From the NCBI RefSeq assembly GCF_002119765.1, contig NZ_CP021112.1, positions 1,916,501-1,980,500 of the forward strand: a stretch of DNA of 64,000 nt, in the 5' to 3' direction. Source of the stretch: Pseudorhodoplanes sinuspersici (lineage in GTDB: Bacteria; Pseudomonadota; Alphaproteobacteria; Rhizobiales; Xanthobacteraceae). Both the position numbers and the translations under genes were made by a program. Below, one piece after another: positions 55,257-64,000 of the stretch. Every line of letters begins with the position of its first letter. Position 1 is the stretch's first letter. The notes beneath the pieces were generated by a model. It did no database searches and was not told where the DNA came from. It was given only the letters and a program-made list of their open reading frames with translations.

Positions 55257-56903
55257 ATGGCTCAAGCAGCGGCGTCGCTCGGACGCGCAGATCATATTAC
55301 GCACGCAGCGCCTGAAATTCCGCGCGTCTATAACTTTGCCGCCGACATCCTGTCGTCCAATCTGGCTGCCGGCCGGGCCAATAAAGTCGCCTTTATCGAT
55401 TCGCGGGGGAGCTGGACCTACGGCCAGCTCGCCGACCGGGCAGCACGGTTTGGTGCGGCGCTTCGCGCCAAGGGCGTCCGGCGTGAAGAGCGCATCCTGA
55501 TCTGCATGCTCGACACGATCGACTGGCCGACGGCATTTCTGGGTGCGCTCAAAGCGGGCGTTGTGGCCATCCCCGTCAATACGTTGATGACCGAGGCGGA
55601 CTACGAATTCATGCTGGCCGACAGCCGGGTGACGATGCTGGTCGTGTCCGATGCGCTTTATCCGAAATTCGAGAAGCTGATCGCCAACAGGCAGAATTTG
55701 GCGCCGGATCTGAAACACGTCGTTGTGTCTGGTGCGGATGCGCCAAGTGCGGATGCGCCAAGTAACGACAAGTTGGGTCACGACAGTTTCGAAGACCTGA
55801 TCGCGTCGGCGGAGCCCGAAGATTATACGGCGCCGACCACACGCGATGACATCGCCTTCTGGCTCTATACGTCAGGCTCGACCGGCAAACCGAAGGGCGC
55901 TGTGCATGTGCATGCCAGCCTGAAGCTGACCAATGAGCTTTACGCGGCGCCGACGCTTTCGTTGCGCGAAAGCGACGTCTGCTATTCGGTGGCGAAGCTG
56001 TTCTTCGCCTATGGCCTCGGCAATGCGCTCACATTTCCGATGTCGGTCGGGGCAACGACGGTGCTGCTCGACGAGCGGCCAACGCCCGACAGCGTTTCGG
56101 CCTTGCTGCGCAAGCATCCAGTCACTGTCTTCTATGGTGTGCCGACCTTTTATGCAGCCTTCCTGGCGAGCCAGGCCGCGCTTGCGCCGGGCGATGTGAA
56201 ATTCCGCCGGTGTGTGTCGGCGGGCGAAGCGTTGCCGGAGGATGTCGGCATACGCTGGAGGGACAAATACGGTTGCGACATTTTCGACGGGATCGGCTCG
56301 ACCGAGATGCTGCACATCTTCCTGTCGAATGCGCCGGGGGCGGTGAAATACGGCACGACCGGCAAGCCGGTGCCGGGCTATGAACTCAAGCTGATCGACG
56401 ATCACGGCCAGGAGGTGGCCCCCGGCGAGATGGGCGAGTTGCTGATCCGCGGCCCGTCCAGCGCGATCATGTACTGGAACAACCGCGAGCAATCACGTCG
56501 CACCTTCATGGGTGAATGGACCCGCTCTGGCGACAAATACGTCCAGGACGAAGATGGTTACTACGTTTACTGTGGCCGAAACGACGACATGCTCAAGGTT
56601 TCCGGCCTGTATGTCTCGCCGTTCGAGGTCGAAGGCGCATTGCAGACGCATGTCGACGTGCTGGAATGCGCCGTGGTGGCCTGGCTCGATGCCGATGGGC
56701 TGATCAAGCCGAAGGCCTTCATCGTCCTGAAGGACCACAGCAAGGCCTGCGACGAACTGGCGCGGCTCTTACAGGATCACGTCAAGGCGAAGCTGGCGCC
56801 GTTCAAATATCCGCGCTGGATCGAATTCCGCCCGGATCTGCCCAAGACCGCGACCGGCAAGATCCAACGCTTCAGGCTGCGCATGGAGGCCACAACCGGC
56901 TGA
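55257..56903 (+). CDS. benzoate-CoA ligase-like AMP-forming aryl-CoA ligase
   Basis: A 548-residue ANL-superfamily ligase closest in feel to benzoate-CoA ligase: YTSGSTGKPKGAVHVHASL (P-loop), VAKLFFAYGLGNALTFPM, YGVPTFYAAF, FDGIGSTEMLHIFLSNAPG, GYYVYCGRNDDMLKVSG, and the C-terminal catalytic Lys in KTATGKIQRFRLR. It activates an aryl or related acid to its CoA thioester with ATP. A 15-bp tandem repeat adds ADAPS after SG at about residue 165. The gene leads an operon with a LivKHMGF importer. Confidence 0.9.
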   Translation: MAQAAASLGRADHITHAAPEIPRVYNFAADILSSNLAAGRANKVAFIDSRGSWTYGQLADRAARFGAALRAKGVRREERILICMLDTIDWPTAFLGALKAGVVAIPVNTLMTEADYEFMLADSRVTMLVVSDALYPKFEKLIANRQNLAPDLKHVVVSGADAPSADAPSNDKLGHDSFEDLIASAEPEDYTAPTTRDDIAFWLYTSGSTGKPKGAVHVHASLKLTNELYAAPTLSLRESDVCYSVAKLFFAYGLGNALTFPMSVGATTVLLDERPTPDSVSALLRKHPVTVFYGVPTFYAAFLASQAALAPGDVKFRRCVSAGEALPEDVGIRWRDKYGCDIFDGIGSTEMLHIFLSNAPGAVKYGTTGKPVPGYELKLIDDHGQEVAPGEMGELLIRGPSSAIMYWNNREQSRRTFMGEWTRSGDKYVQDEDGYYVYCGRNDDMLKVSGLYVSPFEVEGALQTHVDVLECAVVAWLDADGLIKPKAFIVLKDHSKACDELARLLQDHVKAKLAPFKYPRWIEFRPDLPKTATGKIQRFRLRMEATTG

Positions 56904-57025
56904 TGCATTAAACTTGAGCGTCAATGGCGGGCGAGCGGTAACAACAGACCCTTCCGTTATTCGATCAATTCAATACTATGAAAAGGAACGCTCAAAGGGG
57001 CGGCCTAAAAACCGGAGGAACTACA

Positions 57026-58207
57026 ATGCGAACACTGATTGCGGCCGGCGCGGTTCTTGCGCTCGCGGCAGGACCAGCGGTGGCCCAGAACAAGACCGTG
57101 AAAATCGGCTTTATTTCCACATTCAGCGGACCGACGGCCGTTATCGGCCAGGACATGCGTAATTCGTTCGAGCTCGCGCTCGATCACATGGGCCGCAAGA
57201 TGGGCGGTCTGCCGGTCGAAGTCATCTATGAAGATGACATGCAGAAGCCGGATGTCGGCAAGCAGAAGACCGAGAAGCTGATTGAATCCGACAAGGTTGA
57301 TTTCATTGCCGGTTATATCTGGTCGAACGTGCTGCTGGCTTCGCTGAAGCCGATCGTGGATTCAAAGACCATGATGGTGGTTGCCAATGCCGGTCCGTCG
57401 CAATTGGCCGGCGAACTCTGCTCGCCCTATGTGTTCTCCACGTCCTGGCAAAACGACCAGACGCCGCAGGCCGTCGGCGAATACATGAATCAGAAGGGCG
57501 TGAAGAGCGTCTATCTGATCGGGCCGAACTATGCCGCCGGCAAGGATATGCTGTCAGGCGTGGCTTCGACTTTTAAGGGAAAGATCGTCGGTCAGGATCT
57601 GACCAAATGGCCGGATCAGCTCGATTTCTCCGCCGAGTTGTCGAAGGCCCGCGCGGCCAAGCCGGATGCTGTGTTCGTGTTCTATCCAGGCGCTTCGGGC
57701 GTGCAGTTCCTCACCCAATATGCGCAGGCTGGTCTGAAGGGGCAGATTCCGCTCTATACCGCGTTCACCATCGATGAGCTCTCGCTGCCGCTGCAGAAGG
57801 AGCTCGCTCTCGGCGTGCCGGGCGCGCAGCAATGGGTCAACGATCTGCCGAATGAGCAGAACAAGAAGTTCGTTGCCGATTACCGCAAGAAATACCCGGG
57901 TCTGCGGCCGACCTTTTATGGCGCACAGTCTTACGACGCCGCGCAGCTCATCAACAGTGCTGTGGTTGCGGTGAATGGCGATCTGTCGAAGAAAGACGCG
58001 ATGCGCGACGAGATGCGCAAGGCCAATTTCCCGTCTGTGCGCGGCCCGTACAAGTACGGCAACAACCACATTCCGATCCAGAACTTCTACCTGCAGGATG
58101 TGGTGAAGGGAGAGGACAAGGAATTCCCGCTCTCGCTGAAGACCGTCGCGACGATCGTGAAGGACAGCCAGGACCGCTTCCACGACAAATGTCCGATGAA
58201 GTGGTGA
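57026..58207 (+). CDS. LivK-type substrate-binding protein of a branched-chain/aromatic acid ABC importer
   Basis: A 393-residue periplasmic receptor with signal peptide (cleavage after VAQ, about residue 21) and the peripla_BP_6 fold: VKIGFISTFSGPTAVIGQDM, GKQKTEKLIESDKVDFIAGYIWSN, YLIGPNYAAGKDML. Its partner genes follow. GGAGGA is 8 bp before ATG 57026. Given the upstream aryl-CoA ligase, the ligand may be an aromatic acid such as benzoate rather than leucine. Confidence 0.93.
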   Translation: MRTLIAAGAVLALAAGPAVAQNKTVKIGFISTFSGPTAVIGQDMRNSFELALDHMGRKMGGLPVEVIYEDDMQKPDVGKQKTEKLIESDKVDFIAGYIWSNVLLASLKPIVDSKTMMVVANAGPSQLAGELCSPYVFSTSWQNDQTPQAVGEYMNQKGVKSVYLIGPNYAAGKDMLSGVASTFKGKIVGQDLTKWPDQLDFSAELSKARAAKPDAVFVFYPGASGVQFLTQYAQAGLKGQIPLYTAFTIDELSLPLQKELALGVPGAQQWVNDLPNEQNKKFVADYRKKYPGLRPTFYGAQSYDAAQLINSAVVAVNGDLSKKDAMRDEMRKANFPSVRGPYKYGNNHIPIQNFYLQDVVKGEDKEFPLSLKTVATIVKDSQDRFHDKCPMKW

Positions 58208-58447
58208 GCTGAAATTTTGGGCCGGGCGGTGGGCGAGGGGCCTGCCGTCCGTCCCAGACGTGCCTTGTTGAGTTTTTCGTCATAGCCGGGCATAGCCGTC
58301 GAAGACGGTATTGTTGAAGCCTCTTGTCCCGGCCATCCACGTCTTGCAAAAGAAAGGCGTGGATGCAACGCAGGCAAGCTAGATTGCGTGCAGGGCATGA
58401 CGGTGAAGTTAGGGCGCCTTTAAAGGCGGCGGGACTCTGGTTACTTA

Positions 58448-59365
58448 ATGCTTCTCTTCATCGAACAAGCGTTGAACGGTATTCAGTTCGGTCTGTTGCT
58501 GTTCCTTCTGGCGGCCGGACTGACGCTCGTCTTCGGCATCATGGACCTGGTGAACCTCGCGCATGGTTCGCTGTACATGATCGGCGCCTATTTCGCGGCG
58601 ACCTTCGCGGCGCTGACCGGGAGCTTCCTGTTCGCGATCGTGCTGGCATTGATCGCGACGCTCATCGTCGGCATGGCGGTCGAAGTCATTGCGATGCGGC
58701 GGCTCTACGGACGTGACCACCTCGATCATGTGCTCGGCACATTCGGTCTCATCCTGTTCTTCAATGAAATGGTGCGCCTCATTTGGGGACCGGCCGGCCT
58801 CAGCCTGCCGCTGCCGGCCTGGCTCAACACCAGCTTCCAGATTTTTCCGGGCGTCTATTACCCGACCTATCGCTTGTCGATGATCTTCGTGGCTCTGGCC
58901 GTGGCGTTGATGCTCTATCTCATCGTCATGCGCACCCGTGTCGGCATGCTGATCCGCGCCGGTGCATCCAATCGCGAGATGATCGGGGCGCTCGGCATCA
59001 ACATCAAACTGCTCTACACCTTCGTGTTCGGCATCGGCGCCGCGCTCGCCGGTCTTGCCGGCATGATGCAGGCGCCGATCCTCACGGTGCAGATCGGCAT
59101 GGGCGAGAATATTCTGATCCTGGCCTTCGTCGTCATCATTATCGGCGGCATCGGCTCGATCCGCGGCGCCTTCATCGCCTCGATCCTGGTCGGCCTGATC
59201 GATACCGTCGGGCGCGCCTTCCTGCCGGATATACTGAGTCTGTTCCTGTCGCAGACAGCCGCGTCCAGCGCCGGACCGGCCTTGTCTTCGATGCTCATCT
59301 ATCTCGTGATGGCGGTCATTCTGGTGTTGCGTCCGGAAGGTCTGTTCCCGGCGGCCAGCAAATGA
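58448..59365 (+). CDS. LivH-type ABC permease
   Basis: A 305-residue inner membrane permease with about eight hydrophobic segments and LivH features (LLFLLAAGLTLVFGIMDLVNLAHGSLYMIGAY, ILAFVVIIIGGIGSIRGAFIASILVGL). The stop overlaps the LivM start as ATGA, so they are coupled. The 240 bp between the receptor stop (58207) and this start contain no gene; the region may hold attenuating structure. Confidence 0.93.
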   Translation: MLLFIEQALNGIQFGLLLFLLAAGLTLVFGIMDLVNLAHGSLYMIGAYFAATFAALTGSFLFAIVLALIATLIVGMAVEVIAMRRLYGRDHLDHVLGTFGLILFFNEMVRLIWGPAGLSLPLPAWLNTSFQIFPGVYYPTYRLSMIFVALAVALMLYLIVMRTRVGMLIRAGASNREMIGALGINIKLLYTFVFGIGAALAGLAGMMQAPILTVQIGMGENILILAFVVIIIGGIGSIRGAFIASILVGLIDTVGRAFLPDILSLFLSQTAASSAGPALSSMLIYLVMAVILVLRPEGLFPAASK

Positions 59366-60360
59366 AAAAGAACATCTTCACGGTTCGCAACATACTGGTT
59401 GCAGCGCTGCTCGTGTTTCTGGCGCTGGTCCCGGTGATCGCGCAGACGACCGGCAACACTTTCCTGATGACGCTGTTCACGCGCATCGTCATTCTGGCGA
59501 TCGCCGCGGTGAGCCTCAATCTCATCATGGGCTTTGGCGGCATGGTCAGCTTCGGTCACGCCGCCTATCTCGGCATTGCCGGTTATGCTGTCGGCATTCT
59601 GGCTTATGAAGGCGTCGGCTCGGGTTTCATCCAGTGGCCGGTGGCGCTGCTGGCCTGCGCGATCTTCGCACTGGTGACCGGTGCGTTGTCGCTGCGCACC
59701 CGCGGCGTCTATTTCATCATGATCACGCTCGCCTTCGCGCAGATGATCTACTACGTCGGCGTCAGCCTCGACCGCTACGGCGCCGACGACGGCCTCACCA
59801 TCTACAAACGCAGCGATTTCGGTGGGCTGATCAATCTCTCCAACAAGACCGTCTTCTACTACGTCTGCTTCGTCTGCCTGATGGGCACCTGCTACCTGGT
59901 CTATCGCCTGGTCAATTCCCGCTTTGGCATGGTGATCCAGGGCGCGCGCTCGAATCTGCGGCGCATGCGCGCGATCGGCTTCCCGACCTATCGTTATCAG
60001 CTCACCTGTTTCGTTATTGCCGGCGTGCTGTGCGGATTATCCGGGATCCTGCTCGCCAACCATACCGATTTCGTCAGCCCCGCGATCATGCATTGGACAC
60101 GCTCGGGCGATCTGATCGTCATGGCGGTGCTCGGCGGCATGGGCTCGGTGCTGGGACCGGTGATCGGTGCGGTCGCGCTGCTGGTGCTGGAAGAATGGCT
60201 GCCGCATGCGATTTCGGTGGTTGGGCAATTCGTCACCGGCCATCCTGTCGGTGCTGCCAAGGAATACTGGGCGCTGATTCTCGGTCCGATGCTGCTGCTC
60301 GTCGTGCTGTTCGCGCGCGGCGGCATCGACGGCCTTCTGGAGAAAATCCGCCGTGGCTGA
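59362..60360 (+). CDS. LivM-type ABC permease
   Basis: A 332-residue permease with about nine membrane segments: RIVILAIAAVSLNLIMGFGGMVSFGHAAYLGIAGY at the start, YFIMITLAFAQMIYYV, and VMAVLGGMGSVLGPVIGAVALLVLEE near the end, typical of LivM. Its 3' end overlaps the LivG gene by 8 bp. With LivH it forms the membrane channel. Confidence 0.93.
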   Translation: MKKNIFTVRNILVAALLVFLALVPVIAQTTGNTFLMTLFTRIVILAIAAVSLNLIMGFGGMVSFGHAAYLGIAGYAVGILAYEGVGSGFIQWPVALLACAIFALVTGALSLRTRGVYFIMITLAFAQMIYYVGVSLDRYGADDGLTIYKRSDFGGLINLSNKTVFYYVCFVCLMGTCYLVYRLVNSRFGMVIQGARSNLRRMRAIGFPTYRYQLTCFVIAGVLCGLSGILLANHTDFVSPAIMHWTRSGDLIVMAVLGGMGSVLGPVIGAVALLVLEEWLPHAISVVGQFVTGHPVGAAKEYWALILGPMLLLVVLFARGGIDGLLEKIRRG

Positions 60361-61112
60361 CGCGCTCCTGAAAGTTGATGGCATCACCAAGCGCTTCGGC
60401 GGCATCCTGGCGTCGGATCGCATCACGATGTCCGTACCGGCCGGCGAACTGCACGCGATCATCGGCCCGAATGGCGCCGGCAAGACGACGCTGATCGGCC
60501 AGTTGACCGGCGAAATCACCCCGAGCTCCGGAACGGTGATCTTCGCCGGCGAAGACATCACCGCGTTGCCGACCTACAAACGCTCGATCAATGGGCTGGC
60601 GCGGTCGTTCCAGATCACCTCGCTGTTTCTCGACATGACCGCGCTCGACAATGTCGCGCTCGCCGTGCAGGCGCATGCCGGCAACTCGTTTCACTTCTGG
60701 CGCAATGCGCGCAAGCAAGAGGAACTGCGCGCGCCCGCGTCAGCGGCGCTGGATCGCGTCGGCCTGTCGCATCGTGCGCATACGGTCGTGTCCAGCATGA
60801 GCCACGGTGAACATCGCCAGCTTGAAATCGCGATGGCGCTGGCCACCAATCCGCGCATGCTGCTGCTCGACGAGCCGATGGCCGGCATGGGGCCGGAGGA
60901 ATCCGCGCGGCTGGTCAAGACGCTGCTGGAACTGAAAAAGCAATACACGATCCTTCTGGTCGAGCATGACATGGAAGCGGTGTTCGCGCTGGCCGACCGC
61001 ATTTCCGTTCTGGTCTATGGCCGCGTGATCGCGACCGGCTTGCCGGACGAGATCCGCGCCAATGCGGAAGTGCGCCAGGCCTATCTCGGCGAGCAGGAAG
61101 CGGTGGTGATCA

Positions 61113-61120
<8 letters not shown>
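60353..61120 (+). CDS. LivG-type ABC ATPase
   Basis: A 255-residue ATPase: Walker A GPNGAGKTTL, signature MSHGEHRQLEIAMAL, Walker B MLLLDEPMAGMGP, and the switch His in LVEHDMEAVF. It begins at GTG 60353, eight bases inside livM. Signature Glu-His in place of Gln-Gln or Gln-Arg is a variant seen in aromatic acid transporters of this type. Confidence 0.94.
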
Positions 61121-61824
<704 letters not shown>

Positions 61825-61826
<2 letters not shown>

Positions 61827-61844
61827 CGCGCATTACTGCGCGCT
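61825..61844. terminator. short hairpin spanning the convergent livF and arsH stop codons
   Basis: AGCGCGC, loop ATTACT, GCGCGCT: a 7-bp stem that contains the end of livF and the end of arsH. No T-tract. It may limit read-through between the two operons. Confidence 0.45.
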
Positions 61845-62552
61845 CAGCCTCACCCGCTTCGACAATGCCTCGGCATTCTCCTTCCGCTCGCTGTAGCGGT
61901 CGGTGAGATAAGGCGCGGCGTCCCGCGTCAGCAGCGTGAATTTCATCAGCTCTTCCATCACATCGACAACGCGATCGTAATAGGAGGAGGGCTTCATGCG
62001 CCCGGCCTCGTCGAATTGCTCATAGGCTTTCGCGACCGAGGATTGGTTGGGGATCGTGATCATCCGCATCCAGCGGCCGAGCACGCGGAGCTGATTGACG
62101 GCGTTGAAGGATTGCGAGCCGCCGCTGACTTGCATCACCGCCAGCGTCTTGCCTTGCGTCGGCCGCACCGCGCCGATCGACAGCGGGATCCAGTCGATCT
62201 GCGCCTTCATGATTCCGGTCATCGATCCGTGGCGTTCGGGGCTGCACCAGACCTGTCCTTCGGACCATTGCGTCAGATCGCGCAGCTCCTGCACCTTGGG
62301 ATGGCTGGCCGGCGCGTCGTCCGGCAGCGGCAATCCGGACGGATCATAAATCCGCGTCTCGGCGCCGAAGCTGTCGAGCAGCCGCGCCGCCTCCATCGTC
62401 GCGAAGCGGCTGTAGGAGCGTTCGCGCAGCGAACCATACAGCAGCAGGATGCGGGGCTTGTGCGTTGAGAATGCGGGCCGCAGCGCTGCAATGTCCGGCA
62501 TCGCAAAGGCATCGGTGGCGATGTTGGGAAGATCGAGCGGATGGACTGTCAT
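61833..62552 (-). CDS. arsH: ArsH NADPH-dependent FMN oxidoreductase
   Basis: A 239-residue flavodoxin-like protein: [51 protein letters not shown], and [24 protein letters not shown] are ArsH signatures. ArsH oxidises trivalent methyl or phenyl arsenicals and gives resistance to them. Its ATG directly follows the arsC TAG, so it is the third gene of acr3-arsC-arsH. Confidence 0.95.
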   Translation of the reverse strand: MTVHPLDLPNIATDAFAMPDIAALRPAFSTHKPRILLLYGSLRERSYSRFATMEAARLLDSFGAETRIYDPSGLPLPDDAPASHPKVQELRDLTQWSEGQVWCSPERHGSMTGIMKAQIDWIPLSIGAVRPTQGKTLAVMQVSGGSQSFNAVNQLRVLGRWMRMITIPNQSSVAKAYEQFDEAGRMKPSSYYDRVVDVMEELMKFTLLTRDAAPYLTDRYSERKENAEALSKRVRLSAQ

Positions 62553-62963
62553 CTAGCCAACCGGTCCGCCAACGACGTCACCGTCCTCCTTCACGAACCG
62601 GCCGATATCCGGATTGGGCAGGATGTCGAGCACCTTTTCAGAGGGCCGGCACAACTGCGTGCCTTTCGGCGTCTCGACAATCGGCCGGTTGATCAGGATC
62701 GGATGCGCGATCATGAAATCGATCAGCTCATCCTCGGTCCATTTCGGATCGGCGAGCCCAAGCTCCGCATAAGGCGTGCCTTTCTCGCGCAGCAGCGCGC
62801 GAGCCGGCATATCCATGGCGCGCAGCAAGGCGACGAGCTTCTCGCGGCTCGGCGGTGTCTTCAGATATTCGATCACCACCGGCTCTTCGCCGCTTTGCCG
62901 GATCATCGCCAGCGTGTTGCGCGAGGTGCCGCATTTGGGATTGTGGTAGATAGTAATCGTCAT
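62553..62963 (-). CDS. arsC: arsenate reductase (glutaredoxin-coupled)
   Basis: A 136-residue thioredoxin-fold enzyme that reduces arsenate to arsenite. The catalytic Cys is in YHNPKCGTSRNTL (residue 11); Arg residues in RPIVETPKGTQLCRPSEKV bind oxyanion. The frame is open upstream, but ATG 62963 overlaps the acr3 TGA as ATGA and gives the family start. Companion exporter and ArsH are adjacent. Confidence 0.96.
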   Translation of the reverse strand: MTITIYHNPKCGTSRNTLAMIRQSGEEPVVIEYLKTPPSREKLVALLRAMDMPARALLREKGTPYAELGLADPKWTEDELIDFMIAHPILINRPIVETPKGTQLCRPSEKVLDILPNPDIGRFVKEDGDVVGGPVG

Positions 62964-64000
62964 GATCGTCTTTCGATAGTCGCGGGGGTGACCGCAGCAG
63001 GCGTCGTGCCCGCTTCGTACCACCCGCGTGTGGCTTTCACGAGATGCACCACGGACAGCATGACCGGGACTTCAACCAGCACGCCGACGACTGTCGCCAA
63101 GGCCGCACCGGAATTCAGTCCGAACAGGCTGATCGCCGCCGCCACCGCCAGTTCAAAGAAGTTGCTGGCGCCGATCAGTGCCGCCGGTGCGGCCACACAC
63201 CAGGCGACACCGAACCGCCGGCTGAGCCAATAGGCGAGGCCGGCATTGAAATAGACCTGGATCAGGATCGGAACAGCCAGCAGCACAATGACGATCGGTT
63301 GCGCCAGGATTTGCGGCCCCTGAAATCCGAACAGCAGCACAAGAGTCGCCAGCAGCGCGCATAGCGACACTGGCTGCAGGATCGACAAGGTGCGGCTGAG
63401 CGCTGCCGGTCCCGACGACAACAGCCAGCGGCGCCAGAGCTGCGCGACGATCACCGGAACGACGATGTAGAGCCCGACCGAAAGCAGAAGCGTGTCCCAC
63501 GGCACGGTGATCGAGGCGACGCCGAGCAGAAGGCCAACCAATGGTGCGAACAGGAACACCATGATGATATCGTTCAGGGCCACCTGGCTGAGCGTGAAAT
63601 GCGGTTCGCCGTCGCACAGGTTCGACCAGACAAACACCATCGCCGTGCAAGGCGCGGCCGCGAGAAGGATAAGGCCTGCGATATAGGACTGGATCTGGTC
63701 GGCAGGCAGCAGCGGCGCAAACAGATAGCCGATGAAGAGGGTGCCCAGGAGCGCCATGGAAAATGGCTTGACGGCCCAGTTGATGAACAGGGTGACGCCG
63801 ACGCCGCGCCAGTGCTCTCGCACTTGTCCGAGAGCGCCGAAGTCGATTTTCAGCAGCATCGGAATGATCATCAGCCAGATCAGCACAGCAACCACCAAGT
63901 TCACTTTGGCAAATTCCGCGGCGGCGACCAGCGTGAAGAAGCCTGGAATGAATTGGCCGAGTGCAATGCCGGCGATGATGCACAAGGCGACCCAGACCGA
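62960..64000 (-). CDS. acr3: Acr3-family arsenite exporter, 5' end outside window
   Basis: A membrane protein open to the right edge (at least 346 residues of the usual about 350). It has about ten hydrophobic segments and Acr3 features (FINWAVKPFSMALLGTLFIGY, AAPCTAMVFVWSNLCDGEP, including the essential Cys, ALNDIIMVFLFAPLVG, APAALIGASNFFELAVAAAI). The readable N-terminus VWVALCIIAGIALGQ is close to the true start. It expels arsenite using the proton gradient and starts acr3-arsC-arsH; a regulator such as arsR would lie beyond the edge. Confidence 0.94.
   Translation of the reverse strand, partial: SVWVALCIIAGIALGQFIPGFFTLVAAAEFAKVNLVVAVLIWLMIIPMLLKIDFGALGQVREHWRGVGVTLFINWAVKPFSMALLGTLFIGYLFAPLLPADQIQSYIAGLILLAAAPCTAMVFVWSNLCDGEPHFTLSQVALNDIIMVFLFAPLVGLLLGVASITVPWDTLLLSVGLYIVVPVIVAQLWRRWLLSSGPAALSRTLSILQPVSLCALLATLVLLFGFQGPQILAQPIVIVLLAVPILIQVYFNAGLAYWLSRRFGVAWCVAAPAALIGASNFFELAVAAAISLFGLNSGAALATVVGVLVEVPVMLSVVHLVKATRGWYEAGTTPAAVTPATIERRS

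Noticed and set aside
60800-60840. LivG signature SHGEH looked degenerate
   Set aside because: Close variants (SHGEQ and the like) are normal in LivG-type ATPases; Walker A, Walker B and switch His are intact.

Overview
The window reads as a chromosomal segment of an alphaproteobacterium of the order Hyphomicrobiales (Rhizobiales), close to the Bradyrhizobiaceae/Xanthobacteraceae. The grounds are high GC, the block rpsT-dnaA-dnaN-recF-gyrB on one strand, many Bug/TctC and LivK-type uptake systems, and palindromic intergenic repeats of the kind common in that group. No phage, insertion sequence, CRISPR array, tRNA or rRNA gene was recognised.

1-13.5 kb is a catabolic island for C2 sulfonates. 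On the minus strand, in transcription order, lie a tripartite tricarboxylate-type importer (tctC, tctB, tctA), a phosphotransacetylase, a CoA-acylating aldehyde dehydrogenase, a SucC/SucD-like ADP-forming acyl-CoA ligase, a YeiH-type exporter and sulfoacetaldehyde acetyltransferase (xsc). Together they can import sulfoacetate, activate it to sulfoacetyl-CoA, reduce it to sulfoacetaldehyde, split that to sulfite and acetyl phosphate, expel sulfite and recover acetyl-CoA. A divergent LysR gene with a T-N11-A palindrome sits at one end; an IclR gene and a partial GMC oxidoreductase (possibly an isethionate dehydrogenase) sit at the other. tctA carries a one-base frameshift. A decayed sulfonate-type ABC permease lies between the island and gyrB.

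14-22.2 kb is the replication block: gyrB, a small unknown gene, recF, dnaN, dnaA, about 1 kb of non-coding DNA with strong inverted repeats, and rpsT. 22.3-37.6 kb is mixed housekeeping and envelope functions: a DapA-family lyase, malic enzyme MaeB, MsrA, polysaccharide export lipoprotein, dienelactone hydrolase, flavin monooxygenase, L,D-transpeptidase, an HtrA-like protein without a catalytic His and Asp, and a lytic transglycosylase with a SPOR domain.

37.6-42.3 kb has two tartrate/isopropylmalate-type dehydrogenases flanking an orphan Bug substrate-binding protein, with a divergent LysR gene; a perfect 128-bp tandem duplication covers the start of one dehydrogenase. 42.3-51.8 kb contains secreted and regulatory genes: phytase-like protein, a 37-residue lipoprotein, a possible LRAT/NlpC-fold protein, rhodanese, AraC regulator, an M24-family protein with an altered metal site, a frameshifted GIY-YIG gene, and a MarR/MATE pair separated by two copies of a 16-bp palindrome.

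51.8-64 kb has a sensor kinase/response regulator pair, a MetE-like protein, a benzoate-CoA-ligase-like gene followed by a complete LivKHMGF ABC importer (aromatic acid uptake and activation), and a convergent arsenic operon acr3-arsC-arsH cut by the right edge. All assignments come from reading the sequence and family knowledge; no database search was run.
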